Shown here: positions 1 to 8,858 of the stretch, in pieces
Layout of the letters: every line of letters starts with the position of its first letter
Numbering within the stretch: position 1 is the first letter of the stretch
Origin: Streptomyces tauricus
GTDB lineage: Bacteria; Actinomycetota; Actinomycetes; Streptomycetales; Streptomycetaceae
Assembly: GCF_014650955.1 (NCBI RefSeq)
Contig: NZ_BMVY01000024.1
Coordinates: 87,450-151,449, forward strand
Direction: 5' to 3'
Length of the DNA stretch: 64,000 nt
Made by a program: the position numbers and the translations under genes
Notes under the pieces: model-generated
Database searches by the model: none
What the model saw: only the letters and a program-made list of their open reading frames with translations
Told to the model about the DNA's origin: nothing

Positions 1-18
1 GCGGGTGGGAAAAGGTCT

Positions 19-2313
19 TTACTCGTCCCCCGCCGCCGCAGGCAACGCGGCAGCAGGCCGCTGCCACCCCCGCGACCCCCGCGCCAGCAACCACGCCGTG
101 GCCTCCTCCGGAGGCATCGCCGCGGCGACGAGCCACCCCTGCACCGCGTCGCACCCGAGGTCCCGAAGCCGCTCCCACGTCTCGTCGTCCTCGACGCCCT
201 CCGCGACGACGAGAAGCCCGAGCGAGTGGGCGAGATCCACCGTGCACCGCACGATCTCGGCGTCCTCCGTGTCCACCGCGAGCCGCGCCACGAACGAGCG
301 GTCGATCTTCAGCTCGCTCACCGGCAGCCGCCGCAGATGCACCAGCGACGAGTACCCGGTCCCGAAGTCGTCGAGAGACATCTTCACGCCGTGCGCGGTC
401 AGCGCCGCCAGGGTGTCCGCGGCCCGCTGCGGATCCTCCAGCAGAACGTGTTCCGTGATCTCCAGCTGCAGCGCCCCCGCAGGGACCCCGTGCCGGGCGA
501 GCCGCGCGGCCACCGATCCCGCGAAGCCGGGAGTGTGCACGTCCCGGGGTGACACGTTCACGGCGACCGGCACCCGAAGCCCCTGGGCACGCCAGCGCGC
601 CACCTGCGCGAGCGCCGCCTCCAGTACGTACTCGGTCAGATGCGGCATCAGACCGGACGACTCGGCGATCGCTATGAACTCGTCCGGCGGCACCTTCCCG
701 CGCTCGGGATGCACCCACCGTACGAGCGCCTCAAGACCGGCGACCTGCCCGTCGAACCGCACCTTCGGCTGGTAGTGCAGCTCTACGTCCCCCGCGTCGA
801 GCGCCCGCCGCAGATCCCCCAGCAGCCCGAGCCTGTCGGGGGTGTTGGAGTCCCGCTTGGACTCGTAGACCTCCACCCCCGTACGGTCCCGCTTCGCCTG
901 GTACATCGCGACGTCCGCCCGCCGCAGCAGCCCTTCCGCGTCCAGCGCGTGGTCGGGGAAGACGGCGAGTCCGGCGCTGGCCTCCAGCACGAGCGTCAGC
1001 CCGTCGAGGTCGAGCGGCGACCCGAGCGCGGTCACGAGGCCGCGGGCGACCCGTGTCGCCGAGGTGGTCGAGTCGGCGATGGGCAGCAGCACGGCGAACT
1101 CGTCCCCGCCCAGCCGCGCGGCCTCCGCCCCGCGCGGCAGCGCGATCCGCAGCCGGTCCGCTATCTGCAACAGCAGCCGGTCCCCGGCGAGATGCCCGAG
1201 GGTGTCATTCACGGACCTGAAGCGGTCCAGGTCGATCAGCATCAGAGCGGAACGCGCACCGATGCGTTCGGCGTCGTCCAGCGCCCGCCAGGTCCGTTCG
1301 AGCAGCCACTGCCGGTTGGGCAGTCCCGTGAGGGGATCACGCAGTTGCTCCTCGGCCCGGGCCCGCGCTATCCAGAGCGTGGAGTCGAGAGCGATGAGGG
1401 GCACGGCGAAGAGCGGAAGCAGTGCGGGGAGGGCGATGGCGACGACACAGATCAGCGGCGCGATGCCGAGCAGGGCGACGGCGACGAGCCCCTGCCTGAC
1501 CAGGGCCGTGCGGGCGACGGTCGGCAGTCCGGGCGTGCGCGGCGCGTGGAGGTACCAGAGCAGCGCGCGGCTCACGACGAGATACGCCCCGGCCGCCAAC
1601 ACCACCTGAGGCACGGCGAAAAAGGTCCAGGTCTCCGGTTTCCAGGGCGTCTCCACGGACGGCACGCGGCCGAACGCGGCCAGCACCAGCGCCCCCGCGC
1701 CGATGCCGAGGATGTCCACCGCGCCGTGCAGGATGCCCTGGCGCCAGCGGTGCCGGCGGGCTATGCCGACGAGCACGACGACGGTGAGACTGACCATTCC
1801 GGCCGGTACCCAGCCGTACAGCAGCAGGACGGCGAGGGTGAGGGCCGCTCCGGAGCCCGTGCCGCCCCACCAGCGGGACCGGCCGAGCGCGACCAGGTGG
1901 CCGACGATGACGCCGACCAGGACGGCCAGCGCCCAGCCGGCCGATCCTGACGGGAAGAGCGCGTGGTGGCCGGTGAAGGCACGGTAGAAACCCGCGCCCA
2001 GCACGGCCCCGGCGGCCACGACGACGGCCGTGGGCAACGCGGGCCAGGTCAGCTGCCGGTCGGCGTCCTGGCCGGTCAGCGGGGGGTGGGAGCCGGTGGC
2101 GGCGGTGAACCGGCCCGAGCCGGGCCCGTCCGTGCCGGTGCGCTGTCCGGTGGCGTAACCCGGCACGCCGGATCGCTCCGCGGGCCCGGTGACGCCGAGG
2201 CCCGCCCCGAACTCCCGGCTTCGCTCCAGCAAGGGTTGCCCCCATCGCCGCACGCCGGTCATCCAGCGTGGGCGCAGCCGTGAGTCCGGGGCGGCGCTCT
2301 CGGTCGGTTCCAT
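19..2313 (-). CDS. rmdB: Membrane GGDEF-EAL cyclic-di-GMP turnover protein, RmdB-like
   Basis: A protein of 764 aa. After a hydrophilic N-terminus of about 85 residues there is a multi-pass membrane region (roughly residues 85-320), then a diguanylate cyclase domain with intact GGDEF at 402-406, then an EAL phosphodiesterase domain starting at E528-A-L. The EAL domain keeps its downstream signature pieces (NVSPRDV, EITEHVL, DDFGTGYSSL, KIDRSF, AEGVED), so both domains look competent by motif. In S. coelicolor the gene beside ligA is rmdB (SCO5495), a c-di-GMP phosphodiesterase affecting development; the symbol rests on that synteny and architecture. I chose the ATG at 2311-2313 because GAGAGGGAC lies just upstream; the frame stays open 36 nt further without a better site. 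The 262 bp between this start and ligA show no clear promoter or terminator. Confidence 0.85.
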   Translation of the reverse strand: MEPTESAAPDSRLRPRWMTGVRRWGQPLLERSREFGAGLGVTGPAERSGVPGYATGQRTGTDGPGSGRFTAATGSHPPLTGQDADRQLTWPALPTAVVVAAGAVLGAGFYRAFTGHHALFPSGSAGWALAVLVGVIVGHLVALGRSRWWGGTGSGAALTLAVLLLYGWVPAGMVSLTVVVLVGIARRHRWRQGILHGAVDILGIGAGALVLAAFGRVPSVETPWKPETWTFFAVPQVVLAAGAYLVVSRALLWYLHAPRTPGLPTVARTALVRQGLVAVALLGIAPLICVVAIALPALLPLFAVPLIALDSTLWIARARAEEQLRDPLTGLPNRQWLLERTWRALDDAERIGARSALMLIDLDRFRSVNDTLGHLAGDRLLLQIADRLRIALPRGAEAARLGGDEFAVLLPIADSTTSATRVARGLVTALGSPLDLDGLTLVLEASAGLAVFPDHALDAEGLLRRADVAMYQAKRDRTGVEVYESKRDSNTPDRLGLLGDLRRALDAGDVELHYQPKVRFDGQVAGLEALVRWVHPERGKVPPDEFIAIAESSGLMPHLTEYVLEAALAQVARWRAQGLRVPVAVNVSPRDVHTPGFAGSVAARLARHGVPAGALQLEITEHVLLEDPQRAADTLAALTAHGVKMSLDDFGTGYSSLVHLRRLPVSELKIDRSFVARLAVDTEDAEIVRCTVDLAHSLGLLVVAEGVEDDETWERLRDLGCDAVQGWLVAAAMPPEEATAWLLARGSRGWQRPAAALPAAAGDE

Positions 2314-2575
2314 TCCCGTCCCTCTCACGGCCGGCGGTGCCCACGCCACGCGGCCCGACGCACGATCAGTCCCTCAACGGCTCCGCGTCTGGAAAACCCT
2401 TCCCCAGACTCCTGAAGAGCAAGGGGGTGCCCCAACCGCAGCTGGGCACGGCAGGCGCAGACCTCAACAGTAGGCCGCAGAAGGCTCCTAAGGGCAGCGG
2501 TCGTCTACGGTTGCCCGAATGCGACACGGCCGCCCCTATGCATCTGGTATGCGCCGAACGGGTGGTCTTCAACCG

Positions 2576-4822
2576 CTACCCCTCGATCGGAAGTGCCGCT
2601 TCCGCCGCCGCCTCCGGTCCTTGTTCGAGCAGAACGGCGAAACCGTCCTCGTTCAGAACCGGCACTTTGAGCTGCATGGCCTTGTCGTACTTCGATCCAG
2701 GATTGTCACCTACGACAACGAAAGACGTCTTCTTCGAAACAGAACCGGTCACTTTCGCCCCGCGGCTCTGCAGTGCCTCTTTCGCTCCGTCGCGTGTGTG
2801 ACGTTCCAGCGTGCCGGTGACCACGACGGTCAGTCCCGCGAGCGGCCGGGGCCCCTCGTCCTCGCCGGAGTTCTCCTCCTCCATGCGGACGCCGGCGGCC
2901 TTCCACTTGCGGAGGATCTCCTGGTGCCAGTCGACCGCGAACCACTGCTTGAGCGAGGCGGCGATGATGGGCCCGACGCCCTCCACTGCGGCCAGTTCCC
3001 CCTCCGTGGCCTGCTCGACGCGGTCGATCGAGCGGAACTCACGCGCCAGCGCCTCGGCCGCGACCGGACCCACGTGCCGGATGGACAGGCCCGTGATGAT
3101 CCGGGCCAGCGGGCGCTCCTTCGCCGCGGCGATGTTCTCCAGCATCGCCAGGGCGTTCTTCCTGGGCGCGCCCTCCTGGTTGGCGAAGACCGTGGCGATC
3201 TTCTCCTCGCCCGTCTTCGGGTCCCGCTTGGGCAGTCCGCTGTCCTGGTCGAGGACGTACGCTCTGATGGGCAGCAACTGCTCGATGGTCAGGTCGAAGA
3301 GGTCGCCCTCGTCCCCCAGGGGCGGCTGCGACGGCTCCAGCGGCTTGGTGAGCGCGGCGGCTGCCACGTAACCGAAGTTCTCGATGTCCAGGGACTTGCG
3401 GCCGCCGAGGTAGAAGAGGCGCTCGCGCAGCTGGGCCGGGCAGGTGCGGCCGTTGGGGCAGCGCAGGTCGATGTCCCCCTCCTTGGCCGGCGCCAGCGGT
3501 GTGCCGCACTCGGGGCATTCGGCGGGCATCACGAACTCCCGCTCGCTGCCGTCGCGCAGGTCGACGACCGGTCCGAGGATCTCCGGGATGACGTCACCGG
3601 CCTTGCGCAGCACCACCGTGTCACCGATGAGGACGCCCTTGGCCTTGACCACGTCCTGGTTGTGCAGGGTCGCGAACTCGACCTCGGAACCGGCCACCGT
3701 CACCGGCTCCACCTGCGCGTACGGAGTGACGCGGCCCGTACGGCCCACGCCCACCCGGATGTTGAGCAGCTTGGTGTTGACCTCCTCCGGCGCGTACTTC
3801 CACGCGATCGCCCAGCGCGGGGCGCGGGAGGTCGAGCCGAGGCGGCCCTGGAGGGGGATCTCGTCGAGCTTGACGACGACGCCGTCGATCTCGTGCTCCA
3901 CGGAGTGGCGGTTCTCTCCGTAGAACGCGATGAACTCCCGCACGCCGTCGAGGTCGTCGACGACCTTGCCGTAGCGGGTCGTCGGCAGACCCCACTCGCG
4001 CAGCAGCTCGTACGCGTGCGAGAGGCAGTCGATGTCGAAGCCCTCGCGCGCGCCGATACCGTGCACGACCATGTGCAGCGGGCGGGTGGCGGTGACGCGG
4101 GGGTCCTTCTGGCGCAGTGAACCCGCCGCCGCGTTGCGCGGGTTGGCGAAGGGCTTGTCGCCGGCCTCCACCAGACGGGCGTTGAGCTCCTCGAACTTCT
4201 CCATCGGGAAGTAGACCTCGCCGCGGATCTCCACGAGGTCGGGGATGCGCTCGCCCTGGAGGCGGTCGGGGATCTCCGCGATCGTACGGACGTTGGGCGT
4301 GATGTCCTCGCCCGTGCGGCCGTCGCCGCGGGTCGCCGCGCGCGTGAGACGTCCGTGCTCGTAGGTGAGGTTGACCGCGAGGCCGTCGACCTTCAGCTCG
4401 CACAGGAAGTGGTACGCGGACGTGCCGACGTCCTTGGCGACGCGGTCGGCCCAGGCGGCCAGCTCCTCGTCGTCGAAGGCGTTGTCCAGGGAGAGCATGC
4501 GCTCGGCGTGCTGGACGGCCGTGAACTCCGTCGCGTACGCCCCCGCGACCTTCTGGGTCGGCGAGTCCGGGGTGCGCAGCTCCGGATACTCGTCCTCCAG
4601 GGCCTCCAGCGAGCGCAGGAGCTTGTCGAAGTCCGCGTCGCTGACGACCGGCGCGTCCTTCACGTAGTACCGGAAGCGGTGCTCCTCGATCTGCTCGGCG
4701 AGCTGCGCGTGCTTCTCCCGTGCCTCGCTGGGCGCGGGCCCCGCAGCCGCGGCCCCGGCCTTGGCCCCACCCGTGGCCTCGGCCTCGGGTGAGGCGGTCT
4801 GTGCGTCCTTGTCGCCGGCCAC
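2576..4822 (-). CDS. ligA: NAD-dependent DNA ligase LigA
   Basis: Seals nicks during replication and repair using NAD+. The 748-aa product has the full LigA order: domain Ia; adenylation domain with the KxDG nucleophile motif KVDG at K144; OB fold; a four-cysteine zinc finger (CPECG then CPNGRTCP); helix-hairpin-helix repeats; and a C-terminal BRCT domain. An Ala/Glu-rich tail of about 30 residues precedes the usual start of homology. The start is GTG, preceded by GGGAGGAC. It lies 15 bp downstream of the methionine-synthase-like gene on the same strand, so the two are probably co-transcribed. Length and motifs are normal for the family. Confidence 0.96.
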   Translation of the reverse strand: MAGDKDAQTASPEAEATGGAKAGAAAAGPAPSEAREKHAQLAEQIEEHRFRYYVKDAPVVSDADFDKLLRSLEALEDEYPELRTPDSPTQKVAGAYATEFTAVQHAERMLSLDNAFDDEELAAWADRVAKDVGTSAYHFLCELKVDGLAVNLTYEHGRLTRAATRGDGRTGEDITPNVRTIAEIPDRLQGERIPDLVEIRGEVYFPMEKFEELNARLVEAGDKPFANPRNAAAGSLRQKDPRVTATRPLHMVVHGIGAREGFDIDCLSHAYELLREWGLPTTRYGKVVDDLDGVREFIAFYGENRHSVEHEIDGVVVKLDEIPLQGRLGSTSRAPRWAIAWKYAPEEVNTKLLNIRVGVGRTGRVTPYAQVEPVTVAGSEVEFATLHNQDVVKAKGVLIGDTVVLRKAGDVIPEILGPVVDLRDGSEREFVMPAECPECGTPLAPAKEGDIDLRCPNGRTCPAQLRERLFYLGGRKSLDIENFGYVAAAALTKPLEPSQPPLGDEGDLFDLTIEQLLPIRAYVLDQDSGLPKRDPKTGEEKIATVFANQEGAPRKNALAMLENIAAAKERPLARIITGLSIRHVGPVAAEALAREFRSIDRVEQATEGELAAVEGVGPIIAASLKQWFAVDWHQEILRKWKAAGVRMEEENSGEDEGPRPLAGLTVVVTGTLERHTRDGAKEALQSRGAKVTGSVSKKTSFVVVGDNPGSKYDKAMQLKVPVLNEDGFAVLLEQGPEAAAEAALPIEG

Positions 4823-4837
4823 CGTGTCGTCCTCCCG

Positions 4838-5857
4838 TTACTCTGGGTTGTCCGCGAGGGATCTCGCCGCCCGGACGCAGTGGGCGAGCGCCCTGCGCGC
4901 GTACTCGGGGGAGGCGCCCGCGAGTCCGCACGACGGGGTGAGCGTGACCGCGTCCGTGAGAAGCCCCGGACTCAGCCCCAGCCTGCGCCACAGCGTCCTG
5001 ACACCCATGACGCTACCGGCAGGGTCTGACAACGGACCGTCCGTGCCCGCCACGACACCGGCGAAGAGCCGGGTCCCCGCTTCCACCGCTTCCCCGATGA
5101 CGTCGTCGTCACGCTCGGTGAGGAGCGCGAAGTCGAAGGAGACGCCGGTCGCCCCGGCCCGTCGCAGCAGCGCGAACGGCACGTCGGGGGCGCACGAGTG
5201 CACGACGGAGGGCCTGCCCTCCTGCACGCCGATCACCTCCCGCAGGGTGGCCTCGACGAGCTGCCGGTCGACGGCCCGGTGGGTGCGGTAGCCGCTCGCT
5301 GACCGCACGTGGCCGCGCAGTACGGCGATGAGTGAGGGCTCGTCGAGCTGCAGGACGATCTCGGCGCCGGGGATGCGGCGCCGTACCTCGGCGAGGTGCT
5401 CGCGCAGGCCCTCGGCGAGCGAGCCGGCGAGGTCGCGGCAGGCCCCGGGGTCGGAGAGCGCGACCTCGCCGTTGTGCAGCTCCAAGGCCGCCGCGAGCGT
5501 CCAGGGGCCGACGGCCTGCACCTTCAGGGGGCCTTCGTAGCCCTGGGTGAACTCCTCCAGGGCGTCCAGGTCTTCGCCGAGCCAGGATCTGGCCCGCTTG
5601 GTGTCGCGGCCCGGCCGGTCCCCGAGCCGCCAGCCGCTGGGCTCCACGCGCGCGTACAGCTCGGAGAGCATTCCGGCGGTCCGGCCGATCATGTCCGCGC
5701 CGGGGCCGCGGGCGGGCAGTTCCGCCAGGTACGGCATGCCCGTCTCGGGGCCCTCGAAGGTCCCGGCCACGCTCTTGGCGGTCTCCCGGGCGTCCCCGCC
5801 CGGCATCGACCCGATGCCGGTGGCGGGGCCGGGCCTGAACTCGCTGTTTTCGCTCAC
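4838..5857 (-). CDS. Short cobalamin-independent methionine synthase (MetE C-terminal domain) family protein
   Basis: The 339-aa protein contains only the catalytic-barrel type of the MetE/uroporphyrinogen-decarboxylase superfamily; a classical MetE is about 750 aa with a duplicated N-terminal barrel. Visible landmarks are GIGSMPGGD at the N-terminus, QLDEPS in the middle, HSCAPD and a C-terminal LTPSCGLAG segment. In this family the His and the two Cys of such motifs bind the catalytic zinc that activates the thiol. The product probably acts in methyl transfer to or from a thiol; the methyl donor cannot be read from sequence. It runs directly into ligA with a 15-bp gap. No convincing ribosome binding site precedes the GTG start; TAGGCT sits 6 nt upstream, so the transcript may be leaderless. 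Confidence 0.85.
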   Translation of the reverse strand: MSENSEFRPGPATGIGSMPGGDARETAKSVAGTFEGPETGMPYLAELPARGPGADMIGRTAGMLSELYARVEPSGWRLGDRPGRDTKRARSWLGEDLDALEEFTQGYEGPLKVQAVGPWTLAAALELHNGEVALSDPGACRDLAGSLAEGLREHLAEVRRRIPGAEIVLQLDEPSLIAVLRGHVRSASGYRTHRAVDRQLVEATLREVIGVQEGRPSVVHSCAPDVPFALLRRAGATGVSFDFALLTERDDDVIGEAVEAGTRLFAGVVAGTDGPLSDPAGSVMGVRTLWRRLGLSPGLLTDAVTLTPSCGLAGASPEYARRALAHCVRAARSLADNPE

Positions 5858-5863
5858 CCGGGC

Positions 5864-5869
5864 AGCCTA
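5864..5869 (-). promoter_or_regulatory. Candidate -10 hexamer of a leaderless promoter for the methionine-synthase-like gene and ligA
   Basis: On the minus strand TAGGCT is followed after exactly 6 nt by the GTG start, with no Shine-Dalgarno sequence in between. That is the spacing expected if transcription begins at the start codon. No good -35 is evident. Confidence 0.4.
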
Positions 5870-5943
5870 CGGAACCCGCGGGAGCCAGGCGCACGGGAGG
5901 GCGGGCGCGCACCCGGGCCCGGGTTCAGACCCGCGCGCCCCGG

Positions 5944-6633
5944 CTAGCGTCCCGGGCGGACCGTCAGGTCGTTGACCTCGGCGTCCTTCGGCAGGTCGAG
6001 CGCCATGACGATGGTCGTGGCGACGGACTCGGGGTCGATCCACTTCGAGGGGTCGTACTCCTTGCCCTCCTGCTGGTGGACCTTGGCCTGCATGGCGCTC
6101 GCGGTGCGGCCCGGATAGACCGAGGTGACCCGGACCCCGTTCGGGTGCTCCTCGTGCCGCAGCGAGTCGGCGAGGGCCTTCAGACCGTGCTTGGAGGCGG
6201 CGTACGCGGACCAGTCGCCGTAGGCGTTGAGCCCGGAACCGGAGTTCACGAAGACGACGTGGCCCTGCGCGAGCCGCAGTTGGGGCAGGAAGTGGCGGGT
6301 CAGCTCGGCGGGCGAGATCAGATTGACGTCGAGCTGATGGCGCCAGGTCTTGGGGGTGAGGTCGCCGACCCTGCCGAGGTCGATGACGCCCGCGATGTGC
6401 AGGAGCGAGTCCACCCGGTCGGGCAGCGTCTGGTGGGAGAACGCCCAGGACAGCCGGTCCGGGTCCGCGAGGTCGCCGACGAGGGTCCGGGCGCCGGGGA
6501 ACTCGGCGGCCAGCTCCTTCGCGCGGCCCGCGTCGCGCGCGTGCAGCACGAGGTCGTCCCCGCGCGCGTGGAGGCGGCGGGCGACGGCCGCGCCGATGCC
6601 GGAGCCGGCTCCGGTGATCACATGAGTAGCCAT
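5944..6633 (-). CDS. Short-chain dehydrogenase/reductase (SDR)
   Basis: Classical SDR of 229 aa that probably reduces or oxidises a small carbonyl or alcohol with NAD(P)(H). Visible motifs are the Rossmann TGAGSGIGAA near the N-terminus, an NAG-equivalent (HIAGV), the catalytic Ser in VNSGSGL, the YAASKHG active-site YxxxK and a PGRT segment after it. I chose the ATG at 6631-6633 with GGGAG about 10 nt upstream; two further in-frame ATGs upstream have worse spacing. The start is 26 bp from the end of the LOG-family gene on the same strand, so the two probably form an operon. The substrate is unknown. Confidence 0.88.
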   Translation of the reverse strand: MATHVITGAGSGIGAAVARRLHARGDDLVLHARDAGRAKELAAEFPGARTLVGDLADPDRLSWAFSHQTLPDRVDSLLHIAGVIDLGRVGDLTPKTWRHQLDVNLISPAELTRHFLPQLRLAQGHVVFVNSGSGLNAYGDWSAYAASKHGLKALADSLRHEEHPNGVRVTSVYPGRTASAMQAKVHQQEGKEYDPSKWIDPESVATTIVMALDLPKDAEVNDLTVRPGR

Positions 6634-6659
6634 GCCCGCCATGCTCCCAGCACGCGCGG

Positions 6660-7199
6660 TCACTGCGTGCCGCGGCTCTCCTCCAGGTAGGCGAGCGCGC
6701 CCACGGCCTCCTCCGCGAAGAACACCAGATCGGTGAGCGGCACGGGCAGGAATCCCTCGGCCTCCATGCGCAGGAACTGCTCCTTCAGCCCGTCGTAGAA
6801 GCCGGCGGTGTTGAGCAGGACGACCGGCTTGTCGGTGTGCCCGTGCTTCTTCAGCTCCAGGATCTCGGTGGCCTCGTCGAGGGTGCCCGTGCCGCCGACC
6901 ATGATGACGACGGCGTCGGCCTTCTCAAGAAGGAGTGCCTTACGCTCCGCGAGGTCCCGGGCGACGACCATCTCGTCGGCGTCCTTGCGGGCCTTGGCGC
7001 CCAGGAACTCCACGGAGACACCCACGAGCCGTCCGCCCGCCTCCTGCACGCCGTCGGCGACGACCTTCATGAGCCCGACGTCGGAGCCGCCCCAGACGAG
7101 CGTGTGCCCGCCCTTGCCGAGCAGTTCGGCGAACTCACGGGCGGGCCGGGTGTAGCGCTCGTCGAGTTCGGCGGCGGAGAGGAAGACACAGATGTTCAT
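6660..7199 (-). CDS. LOG family protein (TIGR00730, cytokinin-type nucleoside 5'-monophosphate phosphoribohydrolase fold)
   Basis: A 179-aa LOG/lysine-decarboxylase-like Rossmann protein. Family members usually hydrolyse nucleoside monophosphates such as cytokinin nucleotides or AMP to the base and ribose 5-phosphate. The nucleotide-binding WGGSDVGLM region and the catalytic loop are present, but the loop reads VGGTGTLDE where the family consensus is PGGxGTxxE: the Glu is kept and the first Pro is replaced by Val. No Shine-Dalgarno precedes the ATG; TAAATT sits 6 nt upstream, suggesting a leaderless transcript. It precedes the SDR gene on the same strand. The divergent DUF427 gene starts 140 bp away. 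Confidence 0.87.
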   Translation of the reverse strand: MNICVFLSAAELDERYTRPAREFAELLGKGGHTLVWGGSDVGLMKVVADGVQEAGGRLVGVSVEFLGAKARKDADEMVVARDLAERKALLLEKADAVVIMVGGTGTLDEATEILELKKHGHTDKPVVLLNTAGFYDGLKEQFLRMEAEGFLPVPLTDLVFFAEEAVGALAYLEESRGTQ

Positions 7200-7205
7200 G
7201 CGCTC

Positions 7206-7211
7206 AATTTA
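7206..7211 (-). promoter_or_regulatory. Candidate -10 hexamer of a leaderless promoter for the LOG gene
   Basis: TAAATT on the minus strand, then GAGCGC, then the ATG: 6-nt spacing, no Shine-Dalgarno. It is the best -10 match among the candidate leaderless genes in this window. Confidence 0.5.
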
Positions 7212-7339
7212 CGGGTCGTCCCTGGCTCACCGGGAGGGCGTCCGGGCGGGAAGAACGCGACGGCGCCGGATGCTGTACCCGTCAGGAACGTGGCCGCACG
7301 TCTGCCACTGCCACGCGATCTCTACCGAGGAGTCGAACC

Positions 7340-7672
7340 GTGACCAAGGGCCATCGCATCACCGTCGAGCAGGGCACCGAGCGCGTCCGCGCGGTCCACG
7401 ACGGCAAGGTGCTCGCCGACAGCACGCGCCCGCTGGTACTGCGCGAGACGGGCCTCCCGCCCCGCTACTACCTCCCCCCGGAGGACGTCAACACCGACCT
7501 GCTGACCCCGTCGGACACCTCCACCCACTGCCCGTTCAAGGGAGACGCGTCCTACTGGTCGCTCCCTGACGCCCCGGACCTGGTCTGGGCGTACCCGGAC
7601 CCGAAGCCGGAGGTCGCGGAGATCAAGGACCACTTCTGCTTCTACGAGGTGGAGACGGTCGCCGGGGGTTGA
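7340..7672 (+). CDS. DUF427 family protein
   Basis: A small cytosolic protein of 110 aa made of a single DUF427 domain. Recognisable pieces are RVRAVHDGKVLADS near the N-terminus, RYYLPPEDV, the TSTHCPFKGDASYWS block and a closing DHFCFYEVE. The biochemical role of the family is not established. The start is GTG with CGAGGAG upstream at good spacing. It begins a short run of plus-strand small genes and is divergent from the LOG gene. Confidence 0.85.
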   Translation: MTKGHRITVEQGTERVRAVHDGKVLADSTRPLVLRETGLPPRYYLPPEDVNTDLLTPSDTSTHCPFKGDASYWSLPDAPDLVWAYPDPKPEVAEIKDHFCFYEVETVAGG

Positions 7673-7765
7673 TTCCCCTGGTCGGCGACCGCCGCCGACA
7701 GCGTGCGGGTGCCGAGCGGCAAAACCGGTTCGACGTGGGCCCGTTCGGCACCCGATCATGCGTTC

Positions 7766-8272
7766 ATGCCCCTGAGAGACACCCTTGCCCGAGTCGACGC
7801 GGACCTGGCCGCGGGCCGGGTCCCTGTCGCACGGCAGCGCCTGCGCGGGCTGGTGTCGTCCTTTCCGGACGACCTGACGCTGCGCCGGCGCCTGGCCGAA
7901 ACGTACCGCCTGTACGGGGAGCCCGCGGAGGCGGGCCGCTGGATGTACCTCGAACAGGACAGGGACACGGCCGAGACCTCCGCCTTCGAGGCGAGGTACC
8001 ACTCGGCTCAGCGGCGCATGCGGGCACTTGCCTGGCGGGGCGGTGAGTCGCTCGCCGCGACAGCCTTCGCCCAGAAGCAGCTGTCAGCGGTACGAGCCGC
8101 CTGCTCCGAGGCCACGGGGCGCCCCGTCGACTGGGACACGGTGCCGTCCGACGAGGAGCAGGACGGCAGGCAGAGCAACCTCGCCGGCGCCCTGGCGGGG
8201 GCAGGCTGCCTGTTGGCGCTCCTCGCCTTCATGGCGATCTGGGTGAACGGAGTCGTCGCCCTCTTCGACTGA
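7766..8272 (+). CDS. DUF6584-like protein with C-terminal membrane segment
   Basis: The N-terminal part (MPLRDTLARVDADLAAGR onward) resembles the small Streptomyces proteins I know as DUF6584: a TPR-like arrangement of short helices (RQRLRGLVSSFPDDLTLRRR, then ETYRLYGEPAEAGRWMYL). A single hydrophobic segment near the C-terminus (about residues 143-165) should anchor it in the membrane. The product is 168 aa from the ATG at 7766. The frame is open 63 nt further upstream, but the residues there look unlike protein and the family begins at MPL. There is no strong ribosome binding site. Function unknown. Confidence 0.7.
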   Translation: MPLRDTLARVDADLAAGRVPVARQRLRGLVSSFPDDLTLRRRLAETYRLYGEPAEAGRWMYLEQDRDTAETSAFEARYHSAQRRMRALAWRGGESLAATAFAQKQLSAVRAACSEATGRPVDWDTVPSDEEQDGRQSNLAGALAGAGCLLALLAFMAIWVNGVVALFD

Positions 8273-8307
8273 CGCCTCCTGGTGGACGCTCCGTCACGAC
8301 CGCTGCC

Positions 8308-8850
8308 ATGCTCCCCCGCGTGACCGCACTCGCCGCACTCGCCACGTTCGGCTCGACCGGAGCCGTCGGCCCACTGCGTTGCCACGCGTCCCTCACCGAC
8401 GTCGCGGCGAAGCTGGGGCCGCCCTGGGGCATCGGCCGCGTCAGCAAACGCCGCCGCTGGCCGCACCTGTTCTCCTACGGCGACGCCGACCTCTGCGTCT
8501 GCCGCTGCCGCCTCATCACTTCGATCTGCGTCCAGACGTGGCGCGACACGATCGGCCTGCCGCACCCCCGATCAGGTGCGATCAACTCACACCCTGCTCA
8601 TCTGACACACCGGCAGACGACCTCGGCCCTCGAAGCGGCCGGGTGCCGCTGGCAGCCGGTCACCCTCGGCCAACCATCCGGCCAGACCGCTCTGCGGACC
8701 GAGCCGACCGGGGTCACCTTCACGTTCCGCACCGAGGGCACCCCTGAACCGCTCCTGGAGTCGGCCGGCATCTGGACCGGCACACACAGATGCGTACCTC
8801 CGGCCCCTGACGCCCCGGACGACGGCTTCGGAGTAACCGAACCGCACTGA
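8308..8850 (+). CDS. Hypothetical protein
   Basis: I do not recognise a defined family. The 180-aa frame has coding-type GC skew and contains a compact, plausible globular core (LFSYGDADLCVCRCRLITSI, then a QTW segment) followed by a looser C-terminal half. There is a cluster of cysteines around residues 63-74. No signal peptide or membrane helix is evident, and there is no clear ribosome binding site, so the start is uncertain. It ends 8 bp before the converging DUF6461 gene, with no obvious terminator between them. Confidence 0.5.
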   Translation: MLPRVTALAALATFGSTGAVGPLRCHASLTDVAAKLGPPWGIGRVSKRRRWPHLFSYGDADLCVCRCRLITSICVQTWRDTIGLPHPRSGAINSHPAHLTHRQTTSALEAAGCRWQPVTLGQPSGQTALRTEPTGVTFTFRTEGTPEPLLESAGIWTGTHRCVPPAPDAPDDGFGVTEPH

Positions 8851-8858
8851 CGAGCCGG

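Noticed and set aside
2366..2575. Possible small gene or RNA in the gap between rmdB and ligA
   Set aside because: The short open frames there have no ribosome site or recognisable pattern, and I see no strong hairpin.
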